Source: UBA4802 sp964509195 (GTDB taxonomy: Bacteria > Spirochaetota > UBA4802 > UB4802). From it: a stretch of 64,000 nucleotides of DNA. Both the position numbers and the translations under genes were made by a program. The stretch is from assembly GCA_964509195.1 (NCBI GenBank), contig CAZDWJ010000001.1:62001-126000 (forward strand), in the 5' to 3' direction. Below are positions 55,635-64,000 of the stretch, in pieces. The notes under the pieces are model-generated. The model was not told where the DNA came from. It saw nothing but the letters and a program-made list of their open reading frames with translations, and made no database searches. Position 1 is the first letter of the stretch. Each line of letters starts with the position of its first letter.

Positions 55635-56902
55635 TACTTCATTTCAAAAGTATTCATACGGTCAGGCCCAACGGATATTATGGAGATAGGCACCTGCAAA
55701 CTATCCTGGATAAATTTTACATAATTTTGCGCAGCTTTTGGAAGCTCTTTAAACGAGGTACAGTGCGATATATCTTCCTTCCACCCAGGATGCTCTTCAT
55801 ATAGTGGTACAATTTTATCCTGCATTGAAGATGGGAAATAGTCTATCTTTTTACCATTAATAGAATAGCCTGTGGCAATTTTAATTGTTTCAAAACCCGA
55901 AAGCACATCTAATTTAGTTAGCGCTATAGTTGTTATCCCGTTTATGCGAATTGTGTGCTTCAAAAGCTCCATATCAAACCAGCCGCAGCGGCGTGGACGT
56001 CCGGTTGTGGCGCCAAATTCACCGCCACGCGTTCGCATTATCTCACCCGTTTCGCCTTTCTCTTCAGTTGGGAATGGGCCTTCTCCTACACGGGTAACAT
56101 AGGCTTTGGTTATCCCAACCACTTCATTTATAAGGAAAGGATTTATTCCCGAACCGGCTATCGCCCCACCTATACTTGGATTTGATGAAGTTACAAATGG
56201 ATACGTTCCATGATCGATATCAAGCGCATTACCCTGCGCACCTTCAAGTAAAATATTTTTGCCTTTTTTTGCCTCACTGTGCAAATAATAGGGTGTATTA
56301 ATAGCTAATTCCCCTGCGTAGGCTTTAAACTGCATAAGCAGTTCATAAATTTCATCGAATGAAAATCCTTTTCTGTTATAGCAGCGCTCAAACTGAGTAT
56401 TTTTTACTGAAAGTGCTGTTGCAAGCCGTTCTTTAAGATACTCTTCATCAAAGATATCGCCAACCCGTATGCCGACCCTCAAACACTTATCAGCATAGCA
56501 GGGGCCTATCCCGCGCTTTGTGGTACCAATTTTATTTGAACGCGCTTCTTCCATTGCAGCATCAAGCTCTTTATGAAATGGCAGAAGAAGATGTGCCGCA
56601 TCTGAAATATACAGGCGCTTACGTACATCTATCCCTTCTTTTTCAAGGAGCTGGCACTCTTCAATAAGCTGTACAGGATCTACCACCACGCCATTGCCAA
56701 TGACACACACTGTGCCTTCGTGTAAAATGCCTGATGGAATAAGATGGAAGACGTGCTTTTTCCCATTTACCACTACCGTGTGTCCGGCATTGGCTCCACC
56801 CTGATAGCGCACAATAATATCCGCTTTTTGCGAATAGTAATCAATCATCTTGGCTTTGCCTTCATCACCCCACTGAGTGCCAATTATTACTGTACAACCC
56901 AT
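55634..56902 (-). CDS. purA: adenylosuccinate synthetase
   Basis: A 422-residue GTP-dependent enzyme for the first step from IMP to AMP. IGTQWGDEGKAKMIDYY is the N-terminal P-loop region (Ala where Gly is usual in GDEGKGK), and GGANAGHTVV, GTTKRGIGPCYADK, GATTGRPRRCGWFD and TKLDVLSGF are all present. Full length. The MNT-HEPN relic directly follows and may once have been co-transcribed. Confidence 0.97.
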   Translation of the reverse strand: MGCTVIIGTQWGDEGKAKMIDYYSQKADIIVRYQGGANAGHTVVVNGKKHVFHLIPSGILHEGTVCVIGNGVVVDPVQLIEECQLLEKEGIDVRKRLYISDAAHLLLPFHKELDAAMEEARSNKIGTTKRGIGPCYADKCLRVGIRVGDIFDEEYLKERLATALSVKNTQFERCYNRKGFSFDEIYELLMQFKAYAGELAINTPYYLHSEAKKGKNILLEGAQGNALDIDHGTYPFVTSSNPSIGGAIAGSGINPFLINEVVGITKAYVTRVGEGPFPTEEKGETGEIMRTRGGEFGATTGRPRRCGWFDMELLKHTIRINGITTIALTKLDVLSGFETIKIATGYSINGKKIDYFPSSMQDKIVPLYEEHPGWKEDISHCTSFKELPKAAQNYVKFIQDSLQVPISIISVGPDRMNTFEMK

Positions 56903-56988
56903 AATTAATTCCTTTCTGTTTTTTCATTCTTAACAACAACCTTGCCACACTACAGGAATATAGTAAAATAACAAGCTTTTTTCAAGCA

Positions 56989-57588
56989 TTAATCTTCTTC
57001 TAAACTTACTATCTCCCCTCCTTCTTTTATCAGATACAGAGCCACTATAACCCCCACCATTGGATCAGCCTGCCACAGCCCCCATAGGTAATGAAGCCCC
57101 AAACCTAAAAGTAGCGCTACTGAAAGAAATGTGCACGCAAGCGTTTCCTTTGCATCAGAAAGAAGGCTTTTACTTCCTATTGCTTTGCCAACCTGTATTT
57201 TATTATAATACAGCACTGGCATAATGATAATAGACAGCACCGCAATAATAATACCAAAGAGACTGGTATCAGGTATTTCAGCATAAAATAATTTTTTTAG
57301 GGATTCATACAAAATATATGCAGCTAAAATGAAAAATGTATATCCCACCAGTTTCAGCGCTTTCTTTTCAACTTCTTCTTCCTCTTCCTCTGACACAGTA
57401 CCGTGCTTTTTAAAGCGCCATATCATGATCATCCCCGATAGCGACTCCACAAAGCTGTCTAGCCCAAATCCCACTAACGCAATGCTGCCAGCAACAGCAC
57501 CAGCAATGATTGATGCCGCCCCTTCAAGAATGTTATAGCCAACAGTAAAATATGATAAACGTAATGCTTTTTTATAAAGATTATCCAT
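56989..57588 (-). CDS. CDF-like cation transporter, short form
   Basis: A 199-residue membrane protein with about six helices and no C-terminal cytoplasmic domain. SIALVGFGLDSFVESLSG carries the first metal-site Asp. In the second, LLSDAKETLACTFLSVALLLG, the usual HxxxD site is altered to DxxET. An acidic loop (SEEEEEEVEKK) lies between helices. Such short CDF relatives resemble TMEM163. Metal unknown. Stands alone upstream of purA by 86 bases. Confidence 0.82.
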   Translation of the reverse strand: MDNLYKKALRLSYFTVGYNILEGAASIIAGAVAGSIALVGFGLDSFVESLSGMIMIWRFKKHGTVSEEEEEEVEKKALKLVGYTFFILAAYILYESLKKLFYAEIPDTSLFGIIIAVLSIIIMPVLYYNKIQVGKAIGSKSLLSDAKETLACTFLSVALLLGLGLHYLWGLWQADPMVGVIVALYLIKEGGEIVSLEED

Positions 57589-57641
57589 GTTAGACCATCC
57601 ATTAATAAAGGTTTTCGTGCCGTATCACGACTTTAGTTGGG

Positions 57642-58478
57642 TCATTTACCAAAAAATTTAGATCCTGAATCACGTTCAGGATGTCCATTCTTACCAAACA
57701 CCAAATCTAGATCAATAGATGTGGTAAACACACAGAATCTGTTTATTCTAACCTTTGCTACCAATACTACATTATATGTATTTGCCATCTCAACTGCTAA
57801 TGATGTTGGTGAGCCCTTGGTAGCAATAATACTAAAACCTGAAGCTATTGCCTTTTGTACAATTTCACTTGATATTCTTCCTGTTGTATACACAATTTTA
57901 TCGTTCAGCAGGATATCATTGTGCAATGCATACCCTACCAGCTTGTCAATTGCGCTGTGCCTGCCAATCTCATCGTAAAAGGCTATGCATTCCCCGGTTG
58001 TTGTATACAGCCCCGCACTATGAACTCCATGAGTAAGTTTATGCATATCCGATGTTTGATAAAACTGTTTTCCTGTTTTTAAGATTATTTCTGGCAAAAC
58101 GTGTGGGGGTGTTAGTTTTTTAAATCCTGTATATTTTTCTGATGCATTACCACACCCTGATACTATTGAACGAATGGTAAAAAGGCGCTGTATAATGGCA
58201 TCTGTCTCTTTTGTTGTAACATCTATAATTAGTTTTTCTTCATCAAAACTTATTCTCTCAATTTCACTTTTATGTGTTATGATTCTCTCAGTCACAAGAA
58301 AACCTGTTGCAAGCTCATGTATGTGTGAACCAGAACATGCAATGGTTACAAATGGCTTACTGTTGATTGCAATCGTTATCCCGTATTCCGTACTTAATGG
58401 CACTTCAATCTTTTCAAACTTTCCCTCTTGGTACTGATATGCATCAACATACTGTACTGTATCAAGTTGTACATTCAT
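57642..58478 (-). CDS. fdhD: formate dehydrogenase accessory sulfurtransferase FdhD
   Basis: About 278 residues. It moves sulfur from a desulfurase to the Mo-bis-MGD cofactor of formate-dehydrogenase-like enzymes. FVTIACSGSHIHELATGFL, HSAGLYTTTGECIAFYDEIGRHSAIDKLVG and TTGRISSEIVQKAIASG are diagnostic. The active-site loop reads SGCGN with one Cys instead of CxxC. The C-terminus GKNGHPERDSGSKFFGK is unlike the family and comes from an inserted palindrome. Start uncertain (58478, 58490 or 58532). The nearest Mo enzyme in the window is at 30728. Confidence 0.93.
   Translation of the reverse strand: MNVQLDTVQYVDAYQYQEGKFEKIEVPLSTEYGITIAINSKPFVTIACSGSHIHELATGFLVTERIITHKSEIERISFDEEKLIIDVTTKETDAIIQRLFTIRSIVSGCGNASEKYTGFKKLTPPHVLPEIILKTGKQFYQTSDMHKLTHGVHSAGLYTTTGECIAFYDEIGRHSAIDKLVGYALHNDILLNDKIVYTTGRISSEIVQKAIASGFSIIATKGSPTSLAVEMANTYNVVLVAKVRINRFCVFTTSIDLDLVFGKNGHPERDSGSKFFGK
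57662..57682. repeat. palindromic element inside the 3' end of fdhD
   Basis: A perfect inverted repeat ATCCTGAA/TTCAGGAT (57662-57669, 57675-57682) around five bases. It sits within the last codons of fdhD and makes the unusual HPERDSGS tail. It resembles the dispersed TCCTGAA...TTCAGGA palindromes of many genomes. Confidence 0.6.
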
Positions 58479-58830
58479 TAGTTTGTACATTCTCCCGTAA
58501 TTTTTTAATTGCTTGAAGCGATAGTTGCACACATCTCCTGTTGGAACAAGAAATATCCATCCTCATTAACAATTCCTCCACATCGTTTATACCTGTATCA
58601 ATATCTTTACCTTTCACAACTTCGCTCACTAATGATGCCCCGGCTATCGCATAGCCACATCCATATGCTTCAAATTGTATATTTTTTATTTTTTTGTTAC
58701 CGATAGTTACTGTGAATGTTACCACATCGTTACATTGGTCACTTTTAACAATAATCTTTTGGTCATAATTTTCCAGCATGCCGACATTGCGAGGATGCAA
58801 AAAATGGTCTTTCAAAAGTTTATTTTTCAT
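58462..58830 (-). CDS. NifU/IscU-like Fe-S scaffold protein
   Basis: About 122 residues. HFLHPRNVGML at the start, and the three scaffold cysteines in SDQCNDVV, YGCGYAIAG and SNRRCVQLS match the IscU fold. The residue after the first Cys is Asn (CND) where Gly is common (CGD). I use ATG 58830, with AGGG upstream; an earlier TTG/ATG to 58869 is possible. It overlaps fdhD, suggesting that sulfur or cluster supply is coupled to Mo-cofactor sulfuration. Confidence 0.88.
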   Translation of the reverse strand: MKNKLLKDHFLHPRNVGMLENYDQKIIVKSDQCNDVVTFTVTIGNKKIKNIQFEAYGCGYAIAGASLVSEVVKGKDIDTGINDVEELLMRMDISCSNRRCVQLSLQAIKKLRENVQTNECTT

Positions 58831-59094
58831 ACAGTGCCCTATCATTAAATGGTAAATAATTAATTCCATCTATCTCACACTACTATAGTGTACATCTATA
58901 TGGTTTTTTTTCTAAACTATTTTAAGGGACATTTGATAAACCCCGTACAAATAGAATTAAACTTTCATGGAATGTACCCAACAAACTCTTTTTGGAAAAT
59001 TCAATGAACCATAAGCTATAAAAATTTTTCTTTATGTTTGGGCAACTTGTGGTCATTGTGAATGCATATTGACAAAAAATTATGCCAATAAATA

Positions 59095-59122
59095 TTGACA
59101 ATTGACAGTCTTATTGTATATT
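59095..59122 (+). promoter_or_regulatory. ssrA promoter
   Basis: TTGACA at 59095-59100 and TATATT at 59117-59122, 16 bases apart, ending 10 bases before the tmRNA 5' end. A second TTGACA lies at 59102 but is too close to the -10. The preceding 58870-59094 is AT-rich with no gene. Confidence 0.75.
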
Positions 59123-59132
59123 ATATCTAGCA

Positions 59133-59479
59133 GGGGACGATCTTGGTTTCGACTGCAATGACGTGTCTACAGTTGCATGCCGAGTTTCTGCTGGCTCGTA
59201 AAACCGGCGGATTAAAATAAGTGCAAACACTGATTTAGCACTCGCTGCTTAAAAGCAGCGGCGTCTTTATCGATCCTGCTCCTCTGGGGATGATAGAGGC
59301 GTGAGAGACAGAGGATAACTATTGAGTCCTGATCCTGGCTCAATAGCGAAACCTTAAGGATTTGCTCACTGGGGCGGATTCTTGTTCTCCTAACCAGTGA
59401 TAAGACAAACGAACAGGATAAGCATGTAGAGGCTGTAGGTGTGTGTTGCAGGACGCGGGTTCGACTCCCGCCGTCTCCA
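59133..59479 (+). ncRNA. ssrA: transfer-messenger RNA (tmRNA)
   Basis: One-piece tmRNA of 347 bases. The 5' GGGGACG pairs with 3' CGTCTCC, and GGGTTCGACTCCC forms the T arm. The tag frame starts at the GCA at 59223 and reads ANTDLALAA then TAA (59250-59252); the charging Ala precedes it. Pseudoknot-forming segments lie after the tag. CCA is not encoded. It releases stalled ribosomes together with SmpB, and the LAA end sends tagged proteins to Clp proteases, such as the ClpA encoded here. Confidence 0.97.
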
Positions 59480-59484
59480 AAAAG

Positions 59485-60135
59485 TTATTTTATAAAACCA
59501 AGATCACCTAACGTGTTTACACACCGTGTATTCAATTCATTCAAAAGAAAATCCCATAAAACATCCGTAGAAAATTCATTGGTTTCTTTACGGTTATGAT
59601 TATAATCAAAATATGTGATTTTTAATTCTTTATTGAGAATTACCATGACCGAATCATAATCTATAAAACCCATTCCATAGGAAACAACACCATATGGTTC
59701 ATAAATAATCAGTAAATCAATGCTATATTTTTCAAATAAAGACTGCAGGTCTTTTTTATTCCTGAAATTATATGAATTTACAATACCTGTTGCTTTATAA
59801 TATAAAAAATCACCTTCTAATGAGGTTTGGAAAAATCTATCATCATTTGACTGAAAAACAGTAAGAGCAGTAATACTATCAGGGATAACTATCATTTCCT
59901 TATTTTGTTTATAGCCAGATATCATAGCCTCTAAAGTTTTGACATATCGTGAATATTCAATAGGGCTGCTTGATGGAATACGTACCATCACAGCTACTTT
60001 GTTGATGGTTTTCATCTTAGGCAGGTTTTCATGTAGCTTCTTAGGCTTGCCAGTACTGCAAGCAAGAAATAGAGAAAATGCTACAATAATAACTAAACTT
60101 TTATACCATTGCTTCCAATACATAAGCTCTACCAA
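59485..60135 (-). CDS. lipoprotein, unknown function
   Basis: A 216-residue secreted protein. The signal ends LFLAC (Phe at -3) and the mature part is a single alpha/beta domain (INKVAVMVRIPSSSPIEYSRYV, IDLLIIYEPYGVVSYG), possibly GNA1162/CsgG-like in fold; that is a guess. The start is TTG at 60135, supported by AGGAGG eight bases upstream. It is convergent with tmRNA, its stop only five bases from the tmRNA 3' end. Confidence 0.75.
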   Translation of the reverse strand: MVELMYWKQWYKSLVIIVAFSLFLACSTGKPKKLHENLPKMKTINKVAVMVRIPSSSPIEYSRYVKTLEAMISGYKQNKEMIVIPDSITALTVFQSNDDRFFQTSLEGDFLYYKATGIVNSYNFRNKKDLQSLFEKYSIDLLIIYEPYGVVSYGMGFIDYDSVMVILNKELKITYFDYNHNRKETNEFSTDVLWDFLLNELNTRCVNTLGDLGFIK

Positions 60136-60172
60136 TAGCTTTTCCTCCTAATAAAATTGAATTTCATCTTAA

Positions 60173-60246
60173 ACCTCATCCCTATCCCTGCTTTGATACA
60201 CTCAGCAACCCCCTCCTTAATCCAGGTGAGGGATTAAGGGTGAGGT
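60173..60246. repeat. small inverted-repeat element (MITE-like)
   Basis: A 74-base unit between iorB and the lipoprotein gene. Its ends are imperfect inverted repeats (60173-60188 with 60230-60246) and inside is a perfect CCTTAATCC/GGATTAAGG stem (60215-60223, 60231-60239). No open frame. It is of the widespread CCTCACCCTTAATCCC type; a mobile or dispersed element is inferred. Confidence 0.55.
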
Positions 60247-60258
60247 GCTAAATCAAAC

Positions 60259-60834
60259 TTACTCAAGTGAAATAGTTTTGCCCAGATTAAAGGCTTTAAT
60301 GTTCATATCTACAAACTTTTCTTTCACAATCTGGCGTATAGCTTCTTCCCATGATTTCTGGTCAAATTCTAAAAAATTGGATAACACCCCAAGCATAACT
60401 ATATTAAGTGCTCTACTTGAGCCAACTTCCTTTAATGCTTGTGTTGTATCAACCACATGGCATTTAGGAACATTACTGCACAACCAGCTTTCAATATCAT
60501 CAGGGTACTTGGCAATCCCCGCCTCAACTGGTGCAGGATTAACTTTTAATCGGTTAACAATAAGCATCCCTTGTGGTGACAGATAGTCCAGTTTTCGCAT
60601 TGCTTCAAGCAATTCAAGAGCCACAACAAAATCAGCAGTTCCCTTTTCTATTAATGGAGAATATACCTTTTTATCAAATCGCACATGACAATCGACACTG
60701 CCTCCCCGCTGCGCCATGCCATGTACCTCAGACTCTTTGACATCATACCCAGCATTCGTGGCAACCTGCATCAATATCTTGCTTGAAAGTATAACACCCT
60801 GGCCCCCAACTCCGGCAAAAATTATATTCTTCAT
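60259..60834 (-). CDS. iorB: indolepyruvate:ferredoxin oxidoreductase, beta subunit
   Basis: A 191-residue gamma-type domain subunit (KOR/POR family). NIIFAGVGGQGVILSSKIL at the start, KESEVHGMAQRGGSVDCHVRF are diagnostic. With IorA it oxidises aryl-pyruvates to aryl-acetyl-CoA. I start at ATG 60834 with GAGGG upstream; a longer frame reaches 60864 into iorA. It overlaps iorA slightly in that case, otherwise follows after 11 bases. Confidence 0.95.
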   Translation of the reverse strand: MKNIIFAGVGGQGVILSSKILMQVATNAGYDVKESEVHGMAQRGGSVDCHVRFDKKVYSPLIEKGTADFVVALELLEAMRKLDYLSPQGMLIVNRLKVNPAPVEAGIAKYPDDIESWLCSNVPKCHVVDTTQALKEVGSSRALNIVMLGVLSNFLEFDQKSWEEAIRQIVKEKFVDMNIKAFNLGKTISLE

Positions 60835-60845
60835 ACCATATCCCT

Positions 60846-62402
60846 CTATTTGCTCAAAATACATTTACGCAACGAAATAATAACCGATGGTTCTTTAGCT
60901 GCAATCTCTTCACGCACAGCTTTTTCAAACTCATCAATATTCTTTGGGTCAATTTTCCGTACCCTTTTGACACCAACTGCTTTACATAGAAGCTCTAAAT
61001 CTAGCTCATGTGTTTCCTCACCTTTCAATGTCCTTCCCGTTGCAGGGTGGTCCTGATGTCCAGTCATTGCAGTGACACGGTTGTCAAGTATAATAACAGT
61101 ACCAGTGCCTTTATTATAGACTAAATCAATTAATGGTGTAATTCCTGAATGGACAAAAGTTGAATCGCCGATAACGGCAACACTGTTTCGGGCCATCTCC
61201 TCACCACGAGCTTTTTCAAAACCTAAATGCATTCCAATACTTGCACCCATACATCCCTGTGTGTGCATTGCAGAATACGGTGGTAACACTGCCAGCGTAT
61301 AGCAGCCAATATCACCATTAACAACTACATCCAATTTTTTTAAAACTTCAAATACAAATCCATGAGGGCATCCTTTACATAGTGTTGGAGGCCTTCCTGG
61401 TATTGTTCCCGAATATACAGGTATTTCGTTTTTTGGCCGTTTTTTATTTAAAGCCATATCAACTATTTCAGGAGTTAATTCGCCACATAAAGGAATAATC
61501 TCTTTGCCAATTGGTTTGTATCCTAATGCACGAACATACTCTTCAATAAAAGGATCCAATTCTTCAACTACATAGAGCTCCTCAACCTTGCTGCAAAACT
61601 CGTGGATCTTTGCATCAGGAAGTGGCCACGCAACGCCAATCTTCAATATTGAAGCATCAGGGCACACATCTTTAACATACTGGTACGCAACACCATTGGT
61701 AATAATTCCACGCTTTGTTGAATTCCACTCGATAGTGTTCAGATCACAGGTGTTTGAAAATTCTTTTAACTTCACCATCTGCTCTTCAATAAACACATGA
61801 CGTGGGCGTGCATGCGCGGGTATCATCACGTATTTTTGTGGATTACGCACAAATGGCTTCAGTTCAGCTTTTTTTGGCTCTTCAAGTGTCACTATACCCT
61901 GCGAATGAGCTATGCGTGTGGTAATGCGCACTATAAAAGGACGGTCAAATTCCTCCGATAATTCAAAAGCTAATTTTGTATATATACGCGCTTCTTCCGG
62001 GCTTGTAGGTTCAATCATTGGCAGCTTTGCAGCACGCGCATAATGCCTGTTGTCCTGCTCATTCTGTGAACTCCACGCTCCCGGGTCATCAGCATTGATA
62101 ATGACAAATCCACCATTTACACCTGTATACGAAAATGTAAAAAGCGGATCAGCTGCAACATTGAGTCCAACATGCTTCATTGCTGCCATTGCCCGCGCAC
62201 CAGCAACTGATGCTCCTGCTACCACCTCTAATGCTACCTTTTCATTGGGTGACCACTGTGCGTTAATATCCGGATATTCAGCAGCTATAGTTTCCAGAAT
62301 TTCAGTACTTGGAGTACCGGGGTATGCAGCAGCAACTATACACCCGGCTTCATATGCACCCCGTGCAATCGCTTCATTACCCAGCATTACCTTTTTTTTC
62401 AT
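60846..62402 (-). CDS. iorA: indolepyruvate:ferredoxin oxidoreductase, alpha subunit, lacking the C-terminal ferredoxin domain
   Basis: A 518-residue TPP enzyme. EAGCIVAAAYPGTPSTEILE and EKVALEVVAGASVAGARAM form the alpha/pyrimidine part; the TPP site is GDIGCYTLAVLPPY through GDSTFVHSGI. RPPTLCKGCPHGFVFEVL is present. Usual IorA is near 590-600 residues and ends with two [4Fe-4S] sites; this one ends SVIISLRKCILSK and no frame downstream restores them, because iorB begins at once. I start at ATG 62402 (GGAGAA seven bases upstream). Confidence 0.95.
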   Translation of the reverse strand: MKKKVMLGNEAIARGAYEAGCIVAAAYPGTPSTEILETIAAEYPDINAQWSPNEKVALEVVAGASVAGARAMAAMKHVGLNVAADPLFTFSYTGVNGGFVIINADDPGAWSSQNEQDNRHYARAAKLPMIEPTSPEEARIYTKLAFELSEEFDRPFIVRITTRIAHSQGIVTLEEPKKAELKPFVRNPQKYVMIPAHARPRHVFIEEQMVKLKEFSNTCDLNTIEWNSTKRGIITNGVAYQYVKDVCPDASILKIGVAWPLPDAKIHEFCSKVEELYVVEELDPFIEEYVRALGYKPIGKEIIPLCGELTPEIVDMALNKKRPKNEIPVYSGTIPGRPPTLCKGCPHGFVFEVLKKLDVVVNGDIGCYTLAVLPPYSAMHTQGCMGASIGMHLGFEKARGEEMARNSVAVIGDSTFVHSGITPLIDLVYNKGTGTVIILDNRVTAMTGHQDHPATGRTLKGEETHELDLELLCKAVGVKRVRKIDPKNIDEFEKAVREEIAAKEPSVIISLRKCILSK

Positions 62403-62406
62403 TGTT

Positions 62407-62838
62407 TTATTCTCCAATCAGATCAATCTTCTTAACAACATTAAATCCTTCCTCAAGAAGAGCTTTCTTTGCTGCCTCAATATCAGCAAATTTAAATATC
62501 ATTACAGCTCGATCACCACGTTTTTCCGTAAAAGCATACATATACTCAATATTCAAATTACGTTTTGAAAATGTTTCCAGCGCTTTGAGCAGCGAACCAG
62601 GTTTATCATCAAGTTCAATTGCCAGCACATCAGTTGGCGAACATACAAATTTATTTTGCCGCAACGCTTCTAAAGCTTTTTGTGGTTTGTTTACAATCAT
62701 ACGAACTATACCAAAATCAGCAACTTCAGCAATGGTTAGTGTCATAATATTGATGCCTTCTTCAGCAAGCACTTTTAACGCATTCTGAAGATGGCCGGGT
62801 TTATTTTCCAGAAATAGTGATAGCTGTGTAACGTTCAT
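62407..62838 (-). CDS. tandem ACT-domain protein
   Basis: A 143-residue protein of two ACT domains (1-70 and 71-143): LSLFLENKPGHLQNALKVLAE and LAIELDDKPGSLLKALETFSK. ACT pairs sense amino acids. It lies between paaK and iorA, a common neighbour in aryl-pyruvate catabolism operons, so it may sense aromatic amino acids. Small overlap with iorA. Confidence 0.92.
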   Translation of the reverse strand: MNVTQLSLFLENKPGHLQNALKVLAEEGINIMTLTIAEVADFGIVRMIVNKPQKALEALRQNKFVCSPTDVLAIELDDKPGSLLKALETFSKRNLNIEYMYAFTEKRGDRAVMIFKFADIEAAKKALLEEGFNVVKKIDLIGE

Positions 62839-62868
62839 TGTTTGCCTCCATACAATTTATTGTTTTAT

Positions 62869-64000
62869 TTATAATTGTCGCTTATCAATTACTCTTTTTG
62901 CCTTGCCCTCACTGCGCTGTAGTGTGCTTGGCTCAACAAGTGTAATCTTAGCACTTATTCCCAGGGCGCTCCGTATACGCTGCTCAATCCTTTCAGCAAG
63001 TCCCTTCAAGGCGCCTAATTCATCAGTAAATATCCTTTCATTTACCTCAACCATTATTTCAACATCATCAAGTGCCCCTTTGCGATCCACTATAATCTGG
63101 TAATGAGGCTCTGTGCCTTCAATCTCCATAAGCACAGCTTCAATCTGCATCGGGAATACGTTGACGCCACGTATGATAAGCATATCATCGCTTCGGCCTG
63201 TAACCTTTTCCATCTTGATTAAAGTGCGCCCGCATCTGCATGAATCGCGGTAAATTCTTGTGATATCACGTGAACGGTAGCGTATAACCGGGCAGGCTTC
63301 CTTGGTAAGCGAAGTGTACACAATCTCGCCTCTTTCCCCTTCTGGCAACACCTCTCCTGTTTCAGGGTCTATCACTTCCACATAAAAATGGTCTTCAAAC
63401 ACATGCAATCCGTACTTCTGGCTGCATTCACATGACACGCCGGGGCCTATCACCTCACTTAAACCATAGATATCGTATGCATCAATGCCCATACGGGTTT
63501 CAATCTCTTTGCGCATGCTTTCTGTCCATGGTTCTGCGCCAAAAATGCCAGCTTTTAATTTTGTTTTCTTAAAATCATACTCAGGCATCTTCTTTTCAAC
63601 AAAATCAGCCATATTAATTGCATATGAAGGTGTACATGCCAATATGGTAGTACCAAAATCTTTTATTAACATCAGCTGCCGCTCAGTGTTGCCACCCGAA
63701 ATGGGGATAACAGTGGCCCCTAACTTTTCAGCGCCATAGTGTACTCCCAGACCACCTGTAAAAAGGCCATACCCATAGGCAACCTGAACTATATCTTTTT
63801 CGGTACCTCCTGCTGCTGCAATAGTGCGTGCCATCACTTCAGCCCACACCTCAATATCATTTTTTGTGTACCCAACCACAGTAGCATTGCCAGTTGTTCC
63901 CGATGATGAGTGAATTCGGATAACCTTCTCCATTGGCACCGCAAAAAGCCCAAAGGGATAGCTATCGCGCATGGCCTGTTTCATCAAAAACGGGACATGC
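62869..64000 (-). CDS. phenylacetate-CoA ligase (5' end outside window)
   Basis: The visible 377 residues are the C-terminal part of an AMP-forming acyl-CoA ligase. RIHSSSGTTGNATVVGYT is the AMP motif, followed by AYGYGLFTGGLGVHYGAE and YGLSEVIGPGVSCECSQ; the C-terminal lid ends RSEGKAKRVIDKRQL. The frame is open to the right edge (HVPFLMKQ upstream of a TTG at 63987), so the true start is beyond it. In this operon it would work with the aryl-acetyl-CoA product of Ior. Confidence 0.93.
   Translation of the reverse strand, partial: HVPFLMKQAMRDSYPFGLFAVPMEKVIRIHSSSGTTGNATVVGYTKNDIEVWAEVMARTIAAAGGTEKDIVQVAYGYGLFTGGLGVHYGAEKLGATVIPISGGNTERQLMLIKDFGTTILACTPSYAINMADFVEKKMPEYDFKKTKLKAGIFGAEPWTESMRKEIETRMGIDAYDIYGLSEVIGPGVSCECSQKYGLHVFEDHFYVEVIDPETGEVLPEGERGEIVYTSLTKEACPVIRYRSRDITRIYRDSCRCGRTLIKMEKVTGRSDDMLIIRGVNVFPMQIEAVLMEIEGTEPHYQIIVDRKGALDDVEIMVEVNERIFTDELGALKGLAERIEQRIRSALGISAKITLVEPSTLQRSEGKAKRVIDKRQL

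Noticed and set aside
58877..58891. ACACTA-CTA-TAGTGT palindrome upstream of the NifU-like gene
   Set aside because: A 6-base repeat in AT-rich DNA is expected by chance, and no paired -35 box was found.

Overview
The window is a roughly 38% G+C bacterial chromosome segment carrying about 48 intact protein genes, two tRNAs and a tmRNA. The host looks diderm and anaerobic: it has a Tat-exported periplasmic [NiFe] hydrogenase, a lipoprotein cytochrome c3, an AsmA/YdbH-like envelope protein, an OmpA-domain protein, class I fumarase, indolepyruvate:ferredoxin oxidoreductase and a giant CoA-dehydratase activase. A C-terminal domain resembling the Leptospira DUF1554 family (gene at 40345) and several lipoboxes with Phe at -3 suggest Spirochaetota. 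That assignment is an inference, because the window holds no rRNA or other decisive marker.

Layout. 1-11086 (minus): an envelope operon in the order YdbH-like AsmA protein, YdbL-like lipoprotein, a giant lipoprotein of about 2455 residues (beta-propeller, TPR and two degenerate CHAT-like regions), then a response regulator cut by the window edge. 11219-16879: a STAS-like protein, a 1433-residue acyl-CoA dehydratase activase and a TerC-family membrane protein. 16952-28529: a hydrogen-metabolism region. hypB and the operon cytochrome c3 / maturation protease / small subunit / large subunit run on the minus strand; hypF-hypD-hypE-hypC run divergently on the plus strand and continue into two fumarase subunits and a NUDIX hydrolase. 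28562-28843: a decayed fragment of the OmpA-type gene that is intact at 37444. 28914-33566 (minus): a TetR regulator, an unusual molybdopterin oxidoreductase, an FmdE-like protein and a MOT1-type molybdate transporter, behind a promoter with an apparent operator in its spacer. 33844-39834: small lipoprotein, C-terminal processing protease, TsaD, an unknown protein, OmpA-domain protein and a frameshifted ferredoxin-type gene. 39929-40130: tRNA-Glu and tRNA-Lys. 40345-46930: DUF1554-like lipoprotein, barrel/TPR protein, a histidine-kinase-like/receiver/PP2C hybrid, two STAS proteins and a membrane J-domain protein. 46911-53265 (minus): aat, clpA, clpS, transaldolase-like, DedA-like and lysS. 53587-58830: radical SAM protein, a wrecked MNT-HEPN gene pair, purA, a CDF-like transporter, fdhD and a NifU-like scaffold. 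59133-59479: tmRNA. 59485-64000 (minus): a lipoprotein, then iorB, iorA, an ACT protein and phenylacetate-CoA ligase, cut by the right edge.

How the parts fit. H2 oxidised in the periplasm would pass electrons to the lipid-anchored cytochrome c3. HypF, D, E, C and B plus the protease would build the Ni-Fe site; no hypA is present. The Mo transporter, FmdE-like protein, Mo enzyme and distant fdhD form a molybdenum theme. PaaK, ACT and Ior form an aromatic amino-acid catabolic module. The PP2C hybrid with two adjacent STAS proteins looks like a partner-switching regulatory module.

The most unusual observations are the giant CHAT-like/TPR/propeller lipoprotein tied to a YdbH-YdbL pair, an over-represented heptamer GCGATAG across the whole window, a histidine kinase whose phospho-acceptor His is replaced by Tyr, an IorA lacking its ferredoxin domain, and three kinds of gene decay (OmpA relic, MNT-HEPN relic, ferredoxin frameshift).
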